From: Lysobacter sp. yr284
Lineage (GTDB): Bacteria; Pseudomonadota; Gammaproteobacteria; Xanthomonadales; Xanthomonadaceae
Length of the DNA: 64,000 bases
Assembly (NCBI RefSeq): GCF_900107375.1
Contig: NZ_FNPT01000001.1
Coordinates: 868,001 to 932,000 of the forward strand
Direction of reading: 5' to 3'
Part shown: piece after piece, positions 1-11,938 of the stretch
Position numbering within the stretch: position 1 is the stretch's first letter
Layout of the letters: every line of letters begins with the position of its first letter
Position numbers and translations under genes: made by a program
The notes under the pieces: generated by a model
Told to the model about the DNA's origin: nothing
What the model saw: only the letters and a program-made list of their open reading frames with translations
Database searches by the model: none

Positions 1-1
1 C

Positions 2-979
2 GCGCTCGGCCTGCACGGCGACAGCGCGGCGCGCGTGAGCGGCGTCGGCACCCTGGCCAAGGCCGGGCCGGCGCAGCTGGCGTTCCTGGCCAATCCCAAA
101 TATCGCTCGCAACTCGACGCCAGCGCCGCCGGCGTGGTGGTGATGCGCGAGCAGGACGCCGCCGGCTACGCCGGCACCGCGCTGATCGCGCGCGATCCCT
201 ACTCGGCCTTCGCCAAGATCTCCGCCCTGTTCGAGCCCCGGCCCGAACGCCCGGCCGGCATCCATCCTTCCGCCGCGATCGATCCCAGCGCCGAGGTCTC
301 CCCGGCCGCGCACGTCGGCGCGTTCGTCAGCATCGGCGCGCGCAGCCGGGTCGAGGCCGGCGCCGCGATCGGCCCGGGCTGCGTGATCGGCGAGGACTGC
401 ACGGTCGGCGAAGGCTGCGAACTGGTCGCCCGGGTGACCCTGGTGACCCGGGTGCGCCTGGGCAAGCGCGTGCTGGTCCATCCCGGCGCGGTGCTCGGCG
501 CCGACGGCTTCGGCCTGGCGATGGAGGCCGGCCGCTGGCTCAAGGTGCCGCAGCTCGGCGGGGTGCGCATCGGCGACGACTGCGAGATCGGCGCCAACAC
601 CTGCATCGACCGCGGCGCCATCGAGGACACCGTGCTCGAGGAGGACGTGCGCCTCGACAACCAGATCCAGATCGGCCACAACGTCCACATCGGCGCGCAC
701 AGCGCCATGGCCGGCTGTTCGGCCGCGGCCGGCAGCGCCCGGATCGGCCGCTACTGCCTGATCGGCGGCGGCGCCGGCGTGCTCGGCCACCTGGAAGTCT
801 GCGACAAGGTCACCATCACCGCGATGAGCCTGGTCACCAGCTCGATCCGCGAGCCGGGCGAATACTCCTCCGGCACCCCGCTGATGGACAACCGCAGCTG
901 GCGCAAGAACGCCGCGCGCTTCAAGCAGCTCGACGCGATCGCCCGGCGCACCCGCGGCAGCGGCGGCGACGGGGCCTGA
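2..979 (+). CDS. lpxD: UDP-3-O-acylglucosamine N-acyltransferase LpxD (5' truncated)
   Basis: LpxD adds the second (N-linked) hydroxyacyl chain in lipid A synthesis, using acyl-ACP in the cytoplasm. The frame is open to the window edge and reads ALGLHGDSAARVSGVGTLAKAG before any good start, so the first roughly 15-20 codons lie outside the window; the GTG at 35 encodes an internal Val (ARVSGVG). An N-terminal uridine-binding region (AFLANPKYRSQL) is followed by many left-handed beta-helix hexapeptide repeats (IGPGCVIGEDCTVGEG). The QIGHNV motif holds the expected catalytic His. The C-terminal helix region (NRSWRKNAARFKQLDAI) is present. First gene of the lpxD-fabZ-lpxA-lpxB series. Highly confident. 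Confidence 0.97.
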   Translation, partial: ALGLHGDSAARVSGVGTLAKAGPAQLAFLANPKYRSQLDASAAGVVVMREQDAAGYAGTALIARDPYSAFAKISALFEPRPERPAGIHPSAAIDPSAEVSPAAHVGAFVSIGARSRVEAGAAIGPGCVIGEDCTVGEGCELVARVTLVTRVRLGKRVLVHPGAVLGADGFGLAMEAGRWLKVPQLGGVRIGDDCEIGANTCIDRGAIEDTVLEEDVRLDNQIQIGHNVHIGAHSAMAGCSAAAGSARIGRYCLIGGGAGVLGHLEVCDKVTITAMSLVTSSIREPGEYSSGTPLMDNRSWRKNAARFKQLDAIARRTRGSGGDGA

Positions 980-1141
980 GCCGCGCGCGCGGCGCCCGGC
1001 TGGGTACGATGCCGCTTCCATACGGTGCCGCCACACCCGCCGCGGAAACTGCGGGACAATGACGGAACCGTGTCACACCACAAGGGCCGCCATGCACGGC
1101 GGCCGCGAGCACAGGACGTGCGTCAAAGGACGAAAGACAAG

Positions 1142-1597
1142 ATGAGCCAGACCCTGCAACTCCCGCTCGACGTGCCGGCGATCCAGCAGTTGCTGCCGCA
1201 CCGCTATCCGTTCCTGCTGATCGACCGCGTGCTCGAGTTGGAACCCAACAAGCGCGTGCTCGCCATCAAGGGCGTGAGCTGCAACGAGCCCTTCTTCAAC
1301 GGCCACTTCCCCGGCAACCCGGTCATGCCCGGCGTGCTGGTGATCGAGGCCCTGGCCCAGGCCGGCGGCCTGCTGACCCAGGTCACCCACGGCGGCGTCG
1401 CCGCCGGCCGCTCGTTCTACCTGGTCAAGGTCGACAAGGCCAAGTTCTCGCGCATGGTCGTGCCCGGCGACCGCCTGGAGCTGGAAGTCACGCTCAAGCG
1501 CATGATCCGCAACATGGCCCTGTTCGACGGCGTCGCCCGCGTCGACGGCAACGTGGTGGCCTGCGCCGAGATCATGTGCGCCGAAGCCAAGGAATGA
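1142..1597 (+). CDS. fabZ: 3-hydroxyacyl-ACP dehydratase FabZ
   Basis: Dehydrates 3-hydroxyacyl-ACP to trans-2-enoyl-ACP in type II fatty-acid elongation, competing with LpxA/LpxD for the hydroxyacyl-ACP pool. The 151-aa hot-dog protein has the usual family length from the ATG at 1142 ([10 protein letters not shown]). H55 in [12 protein letters not shown] and E69 in [10 protein letters not shown] are the expected catalytic pair; [12 protein letters not shown] is the conserved N-terminal motif. The frame is open further upstream to 1025, but that stretch is not FabZ-like. It sits between lpxD and lpxA, with only 4 nt to lpxA, so it is probably co-transcribed. Confidence 0.97.
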   Translation: MSQTLQLPLDVPAIQQLLPHRYPFLLIDRVLELEPNKRVLAIKGVSCNEPFFNGHFPGNPVMPGVLVIEALAQAGGLLTQVTHGGVAAGRSFYLVKVDKAKFSRMVVPGDRLELEVTLKRMIRNMALFDGVARVDGNVVACAEIMCAEAKE

Positions 1598-1601
1598 CCC
1601 G

Positions 1602-2384
1602 ATGAGCGCCACCATCCACCCCACCGCCTTCGTCGATCCCGCCGCGAAGCTCGGCGACGGCGTCGTGGTCGGCGCGTTCTGCTACATCGGCGCGCAGGTC
1701 GAAGTCGGCGCCGGCACCGCGTTCGGCCCGCACTGCGTGGTCCAGGGGCCGACCCGGATCGGCCGCGACAACCGCTTCCACGCCCAGTGCGCGATCGGCG
1801 GCGACCCGCAGGACAAGAAATTCGCCGGCGAGCGCACCGAACTGGTCATCGGCGACGGCAACAACTTCCGCGAGTTCGTCACCGTCAACCGCGGCACCGG
1901 CAGCGGCGGCGGCGTCACCCGCATCGGCGACCGCAACTGGCTGCTGGCCTACACCCACATCGCCCACGACTGCCAGGTCGGCAACGATTGCGTGTTCTCC
2001 AACAACTCCACGCTCGCCGGCCACGTGGTGGTCGAAGACCACGTGATCATGAGCGGCTTCGCCGGCATCCATCAGTTCTGCCGGGTCGGCGCGCACGCCT
2101 TCATCGGCATGGGCGCGCTGGTCAACGGCGACGTCGCGCCGTTCCTGATGGTCGCCCAGGACGGTTACGGCCGCCCGCGCGGTATCAACGCCGAAGGCCT
2201 CAAGCGCCGCGGCTTCGGTCCCGAGCGCATCGCCGCGATCAAGCGCGCCTACCGCGCGGTGTTCATGTCCGGCGCCTCGCTGGAGGACGCGCGGGCCAAG
2301 CTCGAGGAACTCGCCGCCGACAGCGTCGACGTGCGCGCGTTGCTGGACTTCATCGGCAACGGCGAGCGGCCGCTGCTGCGCTGA
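1602..2384 (+). CDS. lpxA: UDP-N-acetylglucosamine acyltransferase LpxA
   Basis: Catalyses the first step of lipid A synthesis, O-acylation of UDP-GlcNAc from hydroxyacyl-ACP. At 260 aa it matches family length. Left-handed beta-helix hexapeptides fill the N-terminal two thirds. The HIAHDC motif (H119, H122) carries the catalytic His (H122, equivalent to E. coli H125), and LAGH plus GIHQF supply the other conserved His residues. The C-terminal acyl-ACP-binding helices ([23 protein letters not shown], shown here only by its conserved pattern of Leu/Arg) are present. Starts 4 nt after the fabZ stop. Confidence 0.97.
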   Translation: MSATIHPTAFVDPAAKLGDGVVVGAFCYIGAQVEVGAGTAFGPHCVVQGPTRIGRDNRFHAQCAIGGDPQDKKFAGERTELVIGDGNNFREFVTVNRGTGSGGGVTRIGDRNWLLAYTHIAHDCQVGNDCVFSNNSTLAGHVVVEDHVIMSGFAGIHQFCRVGAHAFIGMGALVNGDVAPFLMVAQDGYGRPRGINAEGLKRRGFGPERIAAIKRAYRAVFMSGASLEDARAKLEELAADSVDVRALLDFIGNGERPLLR

Positions 2385-2391
2385 GGCGAGG

Positions 2392-2898
2392 ATGGCGACG
2401 ACGGTCCAGCGCCTGCGCATCGGCCGGACCGCGTTCGCCTACGCCACCGACGGCGCCCAGCAGCGCGCCGAGGTCGCCGAGATCTTCATCGACGAGCGTC
2501 CGCTCGCGCACTGGCTCGGCATCGCCCGCGACCTGGGCAACGCCGACACGGACCTGGAGACGCAACGCCCGCTGGCGCTGGTCGAACGCGGCCGCGCCGC
2601 GTTCCTGGGCCTGCAGCCGGCGCACAACCAGTTCGGCTCGGGCCGGCTGGTGCTGTACCGCTGCCACTGCGGCAGCGACTATTGCGGGACGATCTCCTGC
2701 GTCCTGGAAGTTGACGGCGATCACGTCGTTTGGCGGCAAGTGACCCTCGAGGACGACAATGGCCCCATGTCCGGGGCCGATCCGGGCGAGAATGCGGCCT
2801 CATCCGCCTGCCCGCCCGGCGCGCCGTTGCGGTTCGTGTTCGACCGCGACCAATACCGAGGCGAACTGGAACGCCACTTCACACCGCGCCGGTCCTGA
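2392..2898 (+). CDS. Hypothetical protein with a CxCx5CxxxxC cluster
   Basis: I do not recognise the family. The 168-aa product is soluble, with no signal peptide or membrane segment. It has an acidic, beta-rich N-terminus (IFIDERPLAHWLGIARDLG) and a striking cluster near residues 90-103, CHCGSDYCGTISC, that looks like a small metal or disulfide knot. The ATG at 2392 follows GAGGCGAGG, a good ribosome binding site, 7 nt after the lpxA stop. It lies between lpxA and lpxB, which are normally adjacent, so it is a lineage-specific insertion riding in the lipid A operon. Its size and stand-alone position resemble orphan immunity-type proteins, but no function can be assigned. Confidence 0.8.
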   Translation: MATTVQRLRIGRTAFAYATDGAQQRAEVAEIFIDERPLAHWLGIARDLGNADTDLETQRPLALVERGRAAFLGLQPAHNQFGSGRLVLYRCHCGSDYCGTISCVLEVDGDHVVWRQVTLEDDNGPMSGADPGENAASSACPPGAPLRFVFDRDQYRGELERHFTPRRS

Positions 2899-2930
2899 CG
2901 GCGCAACGTCCAAGAGCGCCCCATCCCCCG

Positions 2931-4172
2931 ATGAACGCCCCTGCGCCCGCTCCGATCGCCGCCCCCATCGACGAGATCTTCCCCGCCGCGCCCCCGCCGC
3001 CGCCGCGTTTCGCCCTGATCGCCGGCGAAGCCTCCGGCGACCTGCTCGGCGCCGGGCTGATCGAGGAACTGCGCCGGCGCCATCCCGGCGCCGAGTTCGT
3101 CGGCATCGGCGGCGAGCAGATGCGCGCGGCCGGCATGGACTCCTGGTTCGACGCCGGCGAACTGGCGGTGATGGGCCTGGCCGAAGTGCTCAAGCACCTG
3201 CCGCGGCTGCTGCGCCTGCGCCGCGACGTGCGCCAGCGCATCCTCGACTGGAAGCCCGACGCCTTCATCGGCATCGACGCGCCCGACTTCAATCTCGGCG
3301 TGGAGCGATGGCTCAAGCAGCGCGGCGTGCGCACCGTGCACTACGTCAGCCCGTCGGTGTGGGCGTGGCGGCGCAAGCGCGCGCAGAAGATCGGCCAGAG
3401 CGCCGACCGGGTGCTGTGCCTGTTCCCGATGGAGCCGCCGATCTACGCAGAATACGGCGTGGATGCGCGTTTCGTCGGCCATCCGCTGGCCGACGAGATG
3501 CCGATCCATCCCGACCGCGACGGCGCGCGCATGACCCTGGGCCTGGACGACGAGGCGCCGATCCTGGCGATGCTGCCGGGTTCGCGGGTCGGCGAGATCG
3601 AGACCCTGGCGGCGGATTTCATCGCCGCCGCGGCCGTGCTGCTGGCGGCGGAACCGCGCCTGGGCATCGTCGCGCCGATGGCCAGCGCGCGCGCGCGCGG
3701 CGCGTTCGAACGCATCCTCGACGCCCATCCCGACGGCGCGCGGGTGCGCCGCGCGCTGCGCGTGGTCGACCGCGGCGCGCGCACGGTGATGGTCGCCAGC
3801 GACGCGGTGCTGCTGGCCTCGGGCACCGCCACGTTGGAGGCGATGCTGGCCAAGCGGCCGATGGTGGTGGCCTACAAGGTTTCGCCGCTGACCTACGCCC
3901 TGGTCAAGCGCCTGGGCATGCTCAAGGTCGACCGCTACGCGCTGCCGAACGTGCTGGCCGGCGAGGCGGTCGTGCCCGAGCTGATGCAGCACGACTGCAC
4001 CCCGGAGAACCTCGCCGGCGCGGTCCTGCGCTGGCTGCGCGACCCCGCCGCGGGCGCCGCGCTGCTGCCGAAATTCCAGCGCATCCACCTGGAGCTCAAG
4101 CGCGACGCCTCCGCGCGCGCCGCCGACGCCATCGTCGAGCTGATCGGCGAGCGCGCCGCGAGCGCGGGCTGA
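2931..4172 (+). CDS. lpxB: Lipid-A-disaccharide synthase LpxB
   Basis: Condenses UDP-2,3-diacylglucosamine with lipid X to form the beta-1,6 lipid A disaccharide at the inner membrane (GT19). Conserved blocks are visible in order: GEASGDLLGAGLIEEL, YVSPSVWAWRRKRAQKI, LPGSRVGEIE, GTATLEAMLAKRPMVV and LPNVLAGEAVVPELMQ. From the ATG at 2931 the protein is 413 aa; the first roughly 30 residues (Ala/Pro-rich) are a lineage-specific extension before the conserved PRFALIAGEASGD. The frame is open upstream to 2730, overlapping the preceding gene, but that part has no LpxB similarity. Confidence 0.96.
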   Translation: MNAPAPAPIAAPIDEIFPAAPPPPPRFALIAGEASGDLLGAGLIEELRRRHPGAEFVGIGGEQMRAAGMDSWFDAGELAVMGLAEVLKHLPRLLRLRRDVRQRILDWKPDAFIGIDAPDFNLGVERWLKQRGVRTVHYVSPSVWAWRRKRAQKIGQSADRVLCLFPMEPPIYAEYGVDARFVGHPLADEMPIHPDRDGARMTLGLDDEAPILAMLPGSRVGEIETLAADFIAAAAVLLAAEPRLGIVAPMASARARGAFERILDAHPDGARVRRALRVVDRGARTVMVASDAVLLASGTATLEAMLAKRPMVVAYKVSPLTYALVKRLGMLKVDRYALPNVLAGEAVVPELMQHDCTPENLAGAVLRWLRDPAAGAALLPKFQRIHLELKRDASARAADAIVELIGERAASAG

Positions 4173-4289
4173 GCCGGCGGCGGGCGTCCGGCCCCGCCTG
4201 ATAAGCTTGCGCGCGTGCAGGAGCGGGCCGTCCGCCGCCGCTCGCGCCTTGCCGCCCTGCGCTCACTTCTCTGCCAACCGCCGCCCGCC

Positions 4290-4910
4290 TTGAACGCAAC
4301 CGCCGCCCCGCCCCGCCCTCGCAGCAAGCCGCGCCTGATCGCCGGGGTCGACGAAGCCGGCCGCGGCCCGCTGGCCGGGCCGGTCGCGGTGGCCGCGGTG
4401 ATCCTGCATCCGCGCCGCCGCATCGACGGCCTGGACGATTCCAAGAAGCTCACCGAAGCCCGGCGCGAAGCGTTGTTCCCGCTGATCCAGGAACGCGCGC
4501 TGGCGTGGCGGATCGAGTTCGTCGAGGTCGAGGAGATCGACCGCATCAACATCTTCCAGGCGACCATGACCGGCATGCGCCGCGCGCTGCTGGCGCTGAC
4601 GCCGCAGGCCGAGCTGGCGCGGGTGGACGGCAACCACCTGCCCCGCGACTTGCCCTGCCGCGGCGAGGCCCTGGTCGGCGGCGACGCGCTGGAGCCGGCG
4701 ATCATGGCCGCCTCGATCCTGGCCAAGGTCGCGCGCGACCGGCTCATGCAGCAATTGCACCAGCAATGGCCGCACTACGGTTTCGACCGCCACAAGGGCT
4801 ATTCCACCGCCGCGCACCTGGCCGCGCTGCAGGCGCACGGCCCGTGCCCGCAGCACCGGCGCAGCTTCGCGCCGGTGCGGATCGAGGCCGAGCAGCGCTC
4901 GTTGTTCTAG
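4290..4910 (+). CDS. rnhB: Ribonuclease HII
   Basis: Removes ribonucleotides from RNA:DNA hybrids and misincorporated rNMPs. The acidic catalytic set is visible: [14 protein letters not shown] (Asp, Glu), the DDSKKL motif, and [13 protein letters not shown] with its Asp; [12 protein letters not shown] is the conserved C-terminal block. The start is uncertain. TTG at 4290 ([14 protein letters not shown]...) gives 206 aa, close to family size; GTG at 4215 would add 25 basic, non-conserved residues. No clear ribosome binding site supports either. Position directly after lpxB is the usual arrangement. Confidence 0.93.
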   Translation: MNATAAPPRPRSKPRLIAGVDEAGRGPLAGPVAVAAVILHPRRRIDGLDDSKKLTEARREALFPLIQERALAWRIEFVEVEEIDRINIFQATMTGMRRALLALTPQAELARVDGNHLPRDLPCRGEALVGGDALEPAIMAASILAKVARDRLMQQLHQQWPHYGFDRHKGYSTAAHLAALQAHGPCPQHRRSFAPVRIEAEQRSLF

Positions 4911-4985
4911 GCCGCCGCCGCGGCCCGCAGGCCCGGCGCCTGGACTCCCGTGCAGGCCCTCCGAAGCTCGCAAGCCTTGGCTGTC

Positions 4986-5067
4986 GTGGGAGGGCCTTCA
5001 GGCCCGATGCCTTTCGCTCAGGCCGCGATGATCCGAAACAACCGCCTCGCGCCTGAAGACCCTCCCC
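4986..5067. repeat. REPIN (type-B REP pair)
   Basis: GTGGGAGGGCCTTCAGGCCC followed by GATGC at 4986-5010, and a degraded inverted partner (GCGCCTGAAGACCCTCCC) ending near 5067. The 354-nt gap between rnhB and the next gene otherwise holds nothing I can name. Confidence 0.75.
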
Positions 5068-5264
5068 CAACAGCCAGCGCCCGGACCCGCCGCAAGCCGC
5101 CTGAACGTCCGGCCGTGCCACAGGTCACAACGACTTGCGACCCGCGCGCGCACACTCGCGCCAGGCGCATCGTTGGCCATCCTCCCAACGCACCGGTCCG
5201 CGTCGTTTCCCGGCCCGCGACGCGAGCCTCCCCGCCCCCGCAACGGCCGGACGCGAGGTGTTCC

Positions 5265-5897
5265 ATGCGCATGCCTCACCCCACCCCGACCGCCGAGCCG
5301 CTGCCGTTCGAGCGCGCGCCGCCGCCGCACCACCTGCAGCCCTACGAGCCGGCCATGGCCCTGCGCCCGGCGGCGATCGCCGCGTTCGACGCGCTGCTGC
5401 ACGAACTCCACCCCGACGCCGCGCGGATCGACGCCGACCGCCTGCAACGCCTGGCCGCGTGGCTGGCCGCGCTGCCGCCGCAGCGGGCGCGGGGCGTGGT
5501 CGACGAGCGCCTGCGCTGCCTGCAGGACCTGCGCACGATGGCCGCCGACCCGGCCTGGAACTGCGATCCGGCGCTGCGCCGGCGGCTGGAGCGGCTGTTC
5601 GCCTACGTCGACCACGACGAGGGCCTGATCCCCGACCGGGTGCCGCTGCTGGGCCTGCTCGACGACGTGCTGCTGGTCGAACTGGCGTGGCCGGCGTTCG
5701 CCGCCGAAGCCGAGGACTACCGCGACTTCTGCGCCTACCGGCAGCTGGAGCATCCGCCCGGCGACGCCGAAGCGCAGCGCGCGGCCTGGGCGCGCGACCG
5801 GCTCGCCGAACTGGCGCTGCTGCAGCACCACGCCCGGGTCAGCGACAGCCACTACGCCAACGGACGCACGCCCGAGCCGGTGTTCCGGATCGCGTGA
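5265..5897 (+). CDS. DUF1232 (YkvA-like) domain protein
   Basis: A 210-aa protein of unknown role. Residues about 112-145 (YVDHDEGLIPDRVPLLGLLDD) match the DUF1232/YkvA signature, a helical hairpin with an IPD..P..G..DD core often found in small membrane-associated proteins. The rest is helical, rich in Ala/Arg/Leu. The ATG at 5265 is chosen because GCGAGGTG lies about 7 nt upstream; the long open frame before it is Pro/Arg-rich and REP-derived. It sits between rnhB and dnaE, which are commonly adjacent, so this is a lineage-specific insertion. Domain call fairly good, function unknown. Confidence 0.75.
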   Translation: MRMPHPTPTAEPLPFERAPPPHHLQPYEPAMALRPAAIAAFDALLHELHPDAARIDADRLQRLAAWLAALPPQRARGVVDERLRCLQDLRTMAADPAWNCDPALRRRLERLFAYVDHDEGLIPDRVPLLGLLDDVLLVELAWPAFAAEAEDYRDFCAYRQLEHPPGDAEAQRAAWARDRLAELALLQHHARVSDSHYANGRTPEPVFRIA

Positions 5898-5939
5898 ACG
5901 CGCGTGGCGGCCCGCCACCGCGTTCCCGCATCGGCCCTC

Positions 5940-6210
5940 TGCAGGAGCGGCGCAAGCCGCGACCACAGGGCGGCCGATCGCGTCGCCCGTCCGCCATCGC
6001 CGACCACAACCCGCAACCGCGCTCCCGCCATCGCCCCCTGTAGGAGCGGCGCAAACCGCGACCGCGGGACGGCCGATCGCATCGCAGACCGCGGCTCGGG
6101 CGTTCGCTGCTCGCGAGCTTGCCGCGCAGCGGATGGGCCTCTGCGTACGCGATGGCGTCGCCGGCGACGCGACCGGCCGCCTCGCGGTCGCGGCTTGCGC
6201 CGCGCCTACA
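5940..6210. repeat. Three type-A REP elements
   Basis: Copies of GTAGGAGCGGCGCAAGCCGC + GACC at 5940-5964 (first bases TGCAGG) and 6039-6063 (one change in the loop), and an inverted copy at 6186-6210. They occupy much of the 545-nt gap between the DUF1232 gene and dnaE. The last roughly 230 nt before dnaE should hold its promoter, but I see no clear consensus boxes. Confidence 0.85.
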
Positions 6211-6442
6211 GTCGCCGGGTCCGGCATCCGCGCGCCCAACCGCGCACCGCACGATTCCCAATCCGGTGAGATTCGCCGCGCGCCGGCGATCGTCCCCTGT
6301 CAAGCCTTGCCCCACGCCACCGGGCTGATACCCTGCAATCCGGCACTTTCCCCGCCGTGCCGACTGCCGTCCCGGGCTCCCGCCGCCAAGGCGCGCGACG
6401 CCCGGCACGAGCTGCCCCGGCACGGCCGCACAACCGGTACGC

Positions 6443-9979
<3,537 letters not shown>

Positions 9980-9998
9980 GCGCGCCGTCGCGCGGCGA

Positions 9999-10045
9999 AA
10001 AACGGCAACGAGTCAAGCGTCCAGGCGCAACGCCGTTGCCGTTTT
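9999..10045 (+). terminator. Hairpin after dnaE
   Basis: AAAACGGCAACG (9999-10010) pairs perfectly over 12 bp with CGTTGCCGTTTT (10034-10045), with a 23-nt loop. The final four T and the position 20 nt after the dnaE stop suggest a terminator, though the loop is long. Confidence 0.55.
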
Positions 10046-10067
10046 CCCGCGAACGCCTTGGCAGTTT

Positions 10068-10096
10068 CCGTACCTGCCCCATGCCTATCGGTACGG
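10068..10096. promoter_or_regulatory. Inverted repeat upstream of accA
   Basis: CCGTACC (10068-10074) and GGTACGG (10090-10096) form a perfect 7-bp inverted repeat with a 15-nt spacer, 50 nt before the accA ATG and just upstream of a possible -10 (TAGACT). It could be an operator or part of the accA leader; no regulator is known to me for this sequence. Confidence 0.35.
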
Positions 10097-10145
10097 TCCG
10101 GCCGGCTAGGCTAGACTGTGCCCTTCCCCGGCCCATGGCCTACGC

Positions 10146-11105
10146 ATGAACCCCAATTACCTCGACTTCGAGCAGCCCATCGCCGACCTGGAAGCCAAGA
10201 TCCAGGAGCTGCGCCATGCCAGCAGCGGCCCGGCGGTCGACATCGACACCGAAATCCACGCCCTGCAGGACAAGCTGCGCCTGCGCACCGCGCAGATCTT
10301 CCGCGACCTGAGCTCGTGGCAGATTTCCCAGCTCGCCCGCCACCCGGCCCGGCCGTACACGCTGGACTACGTGCGGGTGATGTGCGACGAGTTCCAGGAA
10401 CTGGCCGGCGACCGCGCCTTCGCCGACGACAACGCCATCGTCGGCGGCCTGGCCCGCATCGGCGGCCGCGCCGTGGTGGTGATCGGCCACCAGAAGGGCC
10501 GCGACACCAAGAGCAAGATCAAGCGCAACTTCGGCATGCCGCGCCCGGAGGGCTACCGCAAGGCGCTGCGGCTGATGAAGCTGGCCGAACGCTTCGGCCT
10601 GCCGCTGCTGACCTTCATCGACACCGCCGGCGCCTGGCCGGGCATCGACGCCGAAGAGCGCGGCCAGTCCGAGGCGATCGCGCGCAACCTGCTGGAGATG
10701 GCCGAGCTCAAGGTGCCGGTGATCTGCACCGTCATCGGCGAAGGCGGTTCCGGCGGCGCGCTGGCCATCGGCGTCGGCGACCGCACCTTGATGCTGGAAT
10801 ACAGCACCTACTCGGTGATCACTCCGGAAGGCTGCGCCTCGATCCTGTGGAAGACCGCCGAGAAGGCCAAGGACGCGGCCGAGCAGCTCGGCCTGACCGC
10901 CAAGCGCCTGTCCGAGCTGGGCCTGATCGACAAGATCGTGCGCGAGCCGATCGGCGGCGCGCACCGCAATCCCAAGCAGATGGCCACGCGCCTGAAAGCG
11001 GTGCTGCTCAACGAACTCGACGCGCTCGAGAACGTGCCGGTGGCGGAACTGCTGCAGCGCCGCTACGAGCGGCTGCGCGGCTACGGCGCGTACGAAGCCG
11101 CCTGA
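10146..11105 (+). CDS. accA: Acetyl-CoA carboxylase carboxyltransferase subunit alpha
   Basis: AccA pairs with AccD to transfer CO2 from carboxybiotin to acetyl-CoA, giving malonyl-CoA for fatty-acid synthesis. At 319 aa it has the family length. Visible blocks: the N-terminal coiled region ([18 protein letters not shown]), [51 protein letters not shown], the oxyanion-forming [15 protein letters not shown] and [15 protein letters not shown]. It follows dnaE with 166 nt between, containing a hairpin and an inverted repeat, so it may have its own promoter. Confidence 0.98.
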   Translation: MNPNYLDFEQPIADLEAKIQELRHASSGPAVDIDTEIHALQDKLRLRTAQIFRDLSSWQISQLARHPARPYTLDYVRVMCDEFQELAGDRAFADDNAIVGGLARIGGRAVVVIGHQKGRDTKSKIKRNFGMPRPEGYRKALRLMKLAERFGLPLLTFIDTAGAWPGIDAEERGQSEAIARNLLEMAELKVPVICTVIGEGGSGGALAIGVGDRTLMLEYSTYSVITPEGCASILWKTAEKAKDAAEQLGLTAKRLSELGLIDKIVREPIGGAHRNPKQMATRLKAVLLNELDALENVPVAELLQRRYERLRGYGAYEAA

Positions 11106-11158
11106 TCCCTTGAGCGCCTGAAGCCGCCTGGGCGCGGCGCGACGACGGAGAGCCACGG

Positions 11159-11938
11159 ATGGCGCTGGGAACCTTCTTCAAATGGGCCGGGGGCGGCGTG
11201 GTCGCCCTCATCGCCGCGCTGTGCCTGCTGCTGCAGGGCGCGTACTGGTACGGCGCGTCGATGTTGCCCGAACGGCTGCCGCAGCCGCGGCGCGAGTATC
11301 CGCCGCTGGCGCGCGAGGTCTTGTGGCGCAGCCTGGGCGGCGGCGACCGTCCGCTCGAAGTGCGCCGGCTCAACATCTTCAGCTACACCGGTTTGATCTT
11401 CGAAGCCGTGGCGACGTACTTGGCGCAGACCGACGGCCTCGCCAAGGAACCCGCCGACCTGAGACTGGTGGACTGGACCTCCAGCGCGGCCCGATCGGCG
11501 ATCGTCGAGGCGCGGTATGCCCATATCGTCGCGCCTGCGCCTTCGGGAGCCTCCAACGCAGAAGCGCTGCAGCAGTTCAGTTACGACCATCAATTCGAGT
11601 CGCTGGCGCTGTTCATCCGCTCCAGCCGCGAATGGCCGGCCGAGCGCATGGCCGACCTCGTGCTGGACTCCGGCGACTACGGCCGCGACAGCGCCACCCT
11701 GGAACAGGCGGCGCAGGCCTACTTCGCGCAGCCGGTCGAACGGCTCACGCGCGAGCAGCTGACGCTGCTGGTCCTGCTCGACCACGGCCTGCACAACCAC
11801 GATCCGCAGTGCCGCGCGCAAACGTTCCGCGACGCCTATGCGCAGGCCCTGCAGGAGATCGGCGATCCCAAGCTGCCCACGTTGTCGGCGCAAACGCTGG
11901 CGCGGCTCAAACCCATCGACTGCCCGCCCGACGCATGA
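11159..11938 (+). CDS. Membrane protein with degenerate GT51-like C-terminus (copy 1)
   Basis: A 259-aa protein with one N-terminal membrane segment (residues about 9-31) and a periplasmic remainder. Residues about 150-230 (ALFIRSSREWPAERMADLVLDSG...YFAQPVERLTREQLTLLVLLDHG, by pattern) resemble the end of the GT51 peptidoglycan glycosyltransferase fold, the segment that reads ILexYLN...YFgkpa..Lt.aEaalLa in active enzymes. The two catalytic Glu motifs of GT51 (EDxxFxxHxG and the downstream Glu) are not found, so it is probably not an active transglycosylase. It overlaps the next gene by 4 nt (ATGA) and that gene is its paralogue. Assignment is by eye and moderate. Confidence 0.7.
   Translation: MALGTFFKWAGGGVVALIAALCLLLQGAYWYGASMLPERLPQPRREYPPLAREVLWRSLGGGDRPLEVRRLNIFSYTGLIFEAVATYLAQTDGLAKEPADLRLVDWTSSAARSAIVEARYAHIVAPAPSGASNAEALQQFSYDHQFESLALFIRSSREWPAERMADLVLDSGDYGRDSATLEQAAQAYFAQPVERLTREQLTLLVLLDHGLHNHDPQCRAQTFRDAYAQALQEIGDPKLPTLSAQTLARLKPIDCPPDA

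Noticed and set aside
35-979. GTG at 35 as the start of lpxD
   Set aside because: The upstream frame still reads as LpxD (GDSAARVSGVG); this codon is an internal Val, so the gene is truncated by the window.
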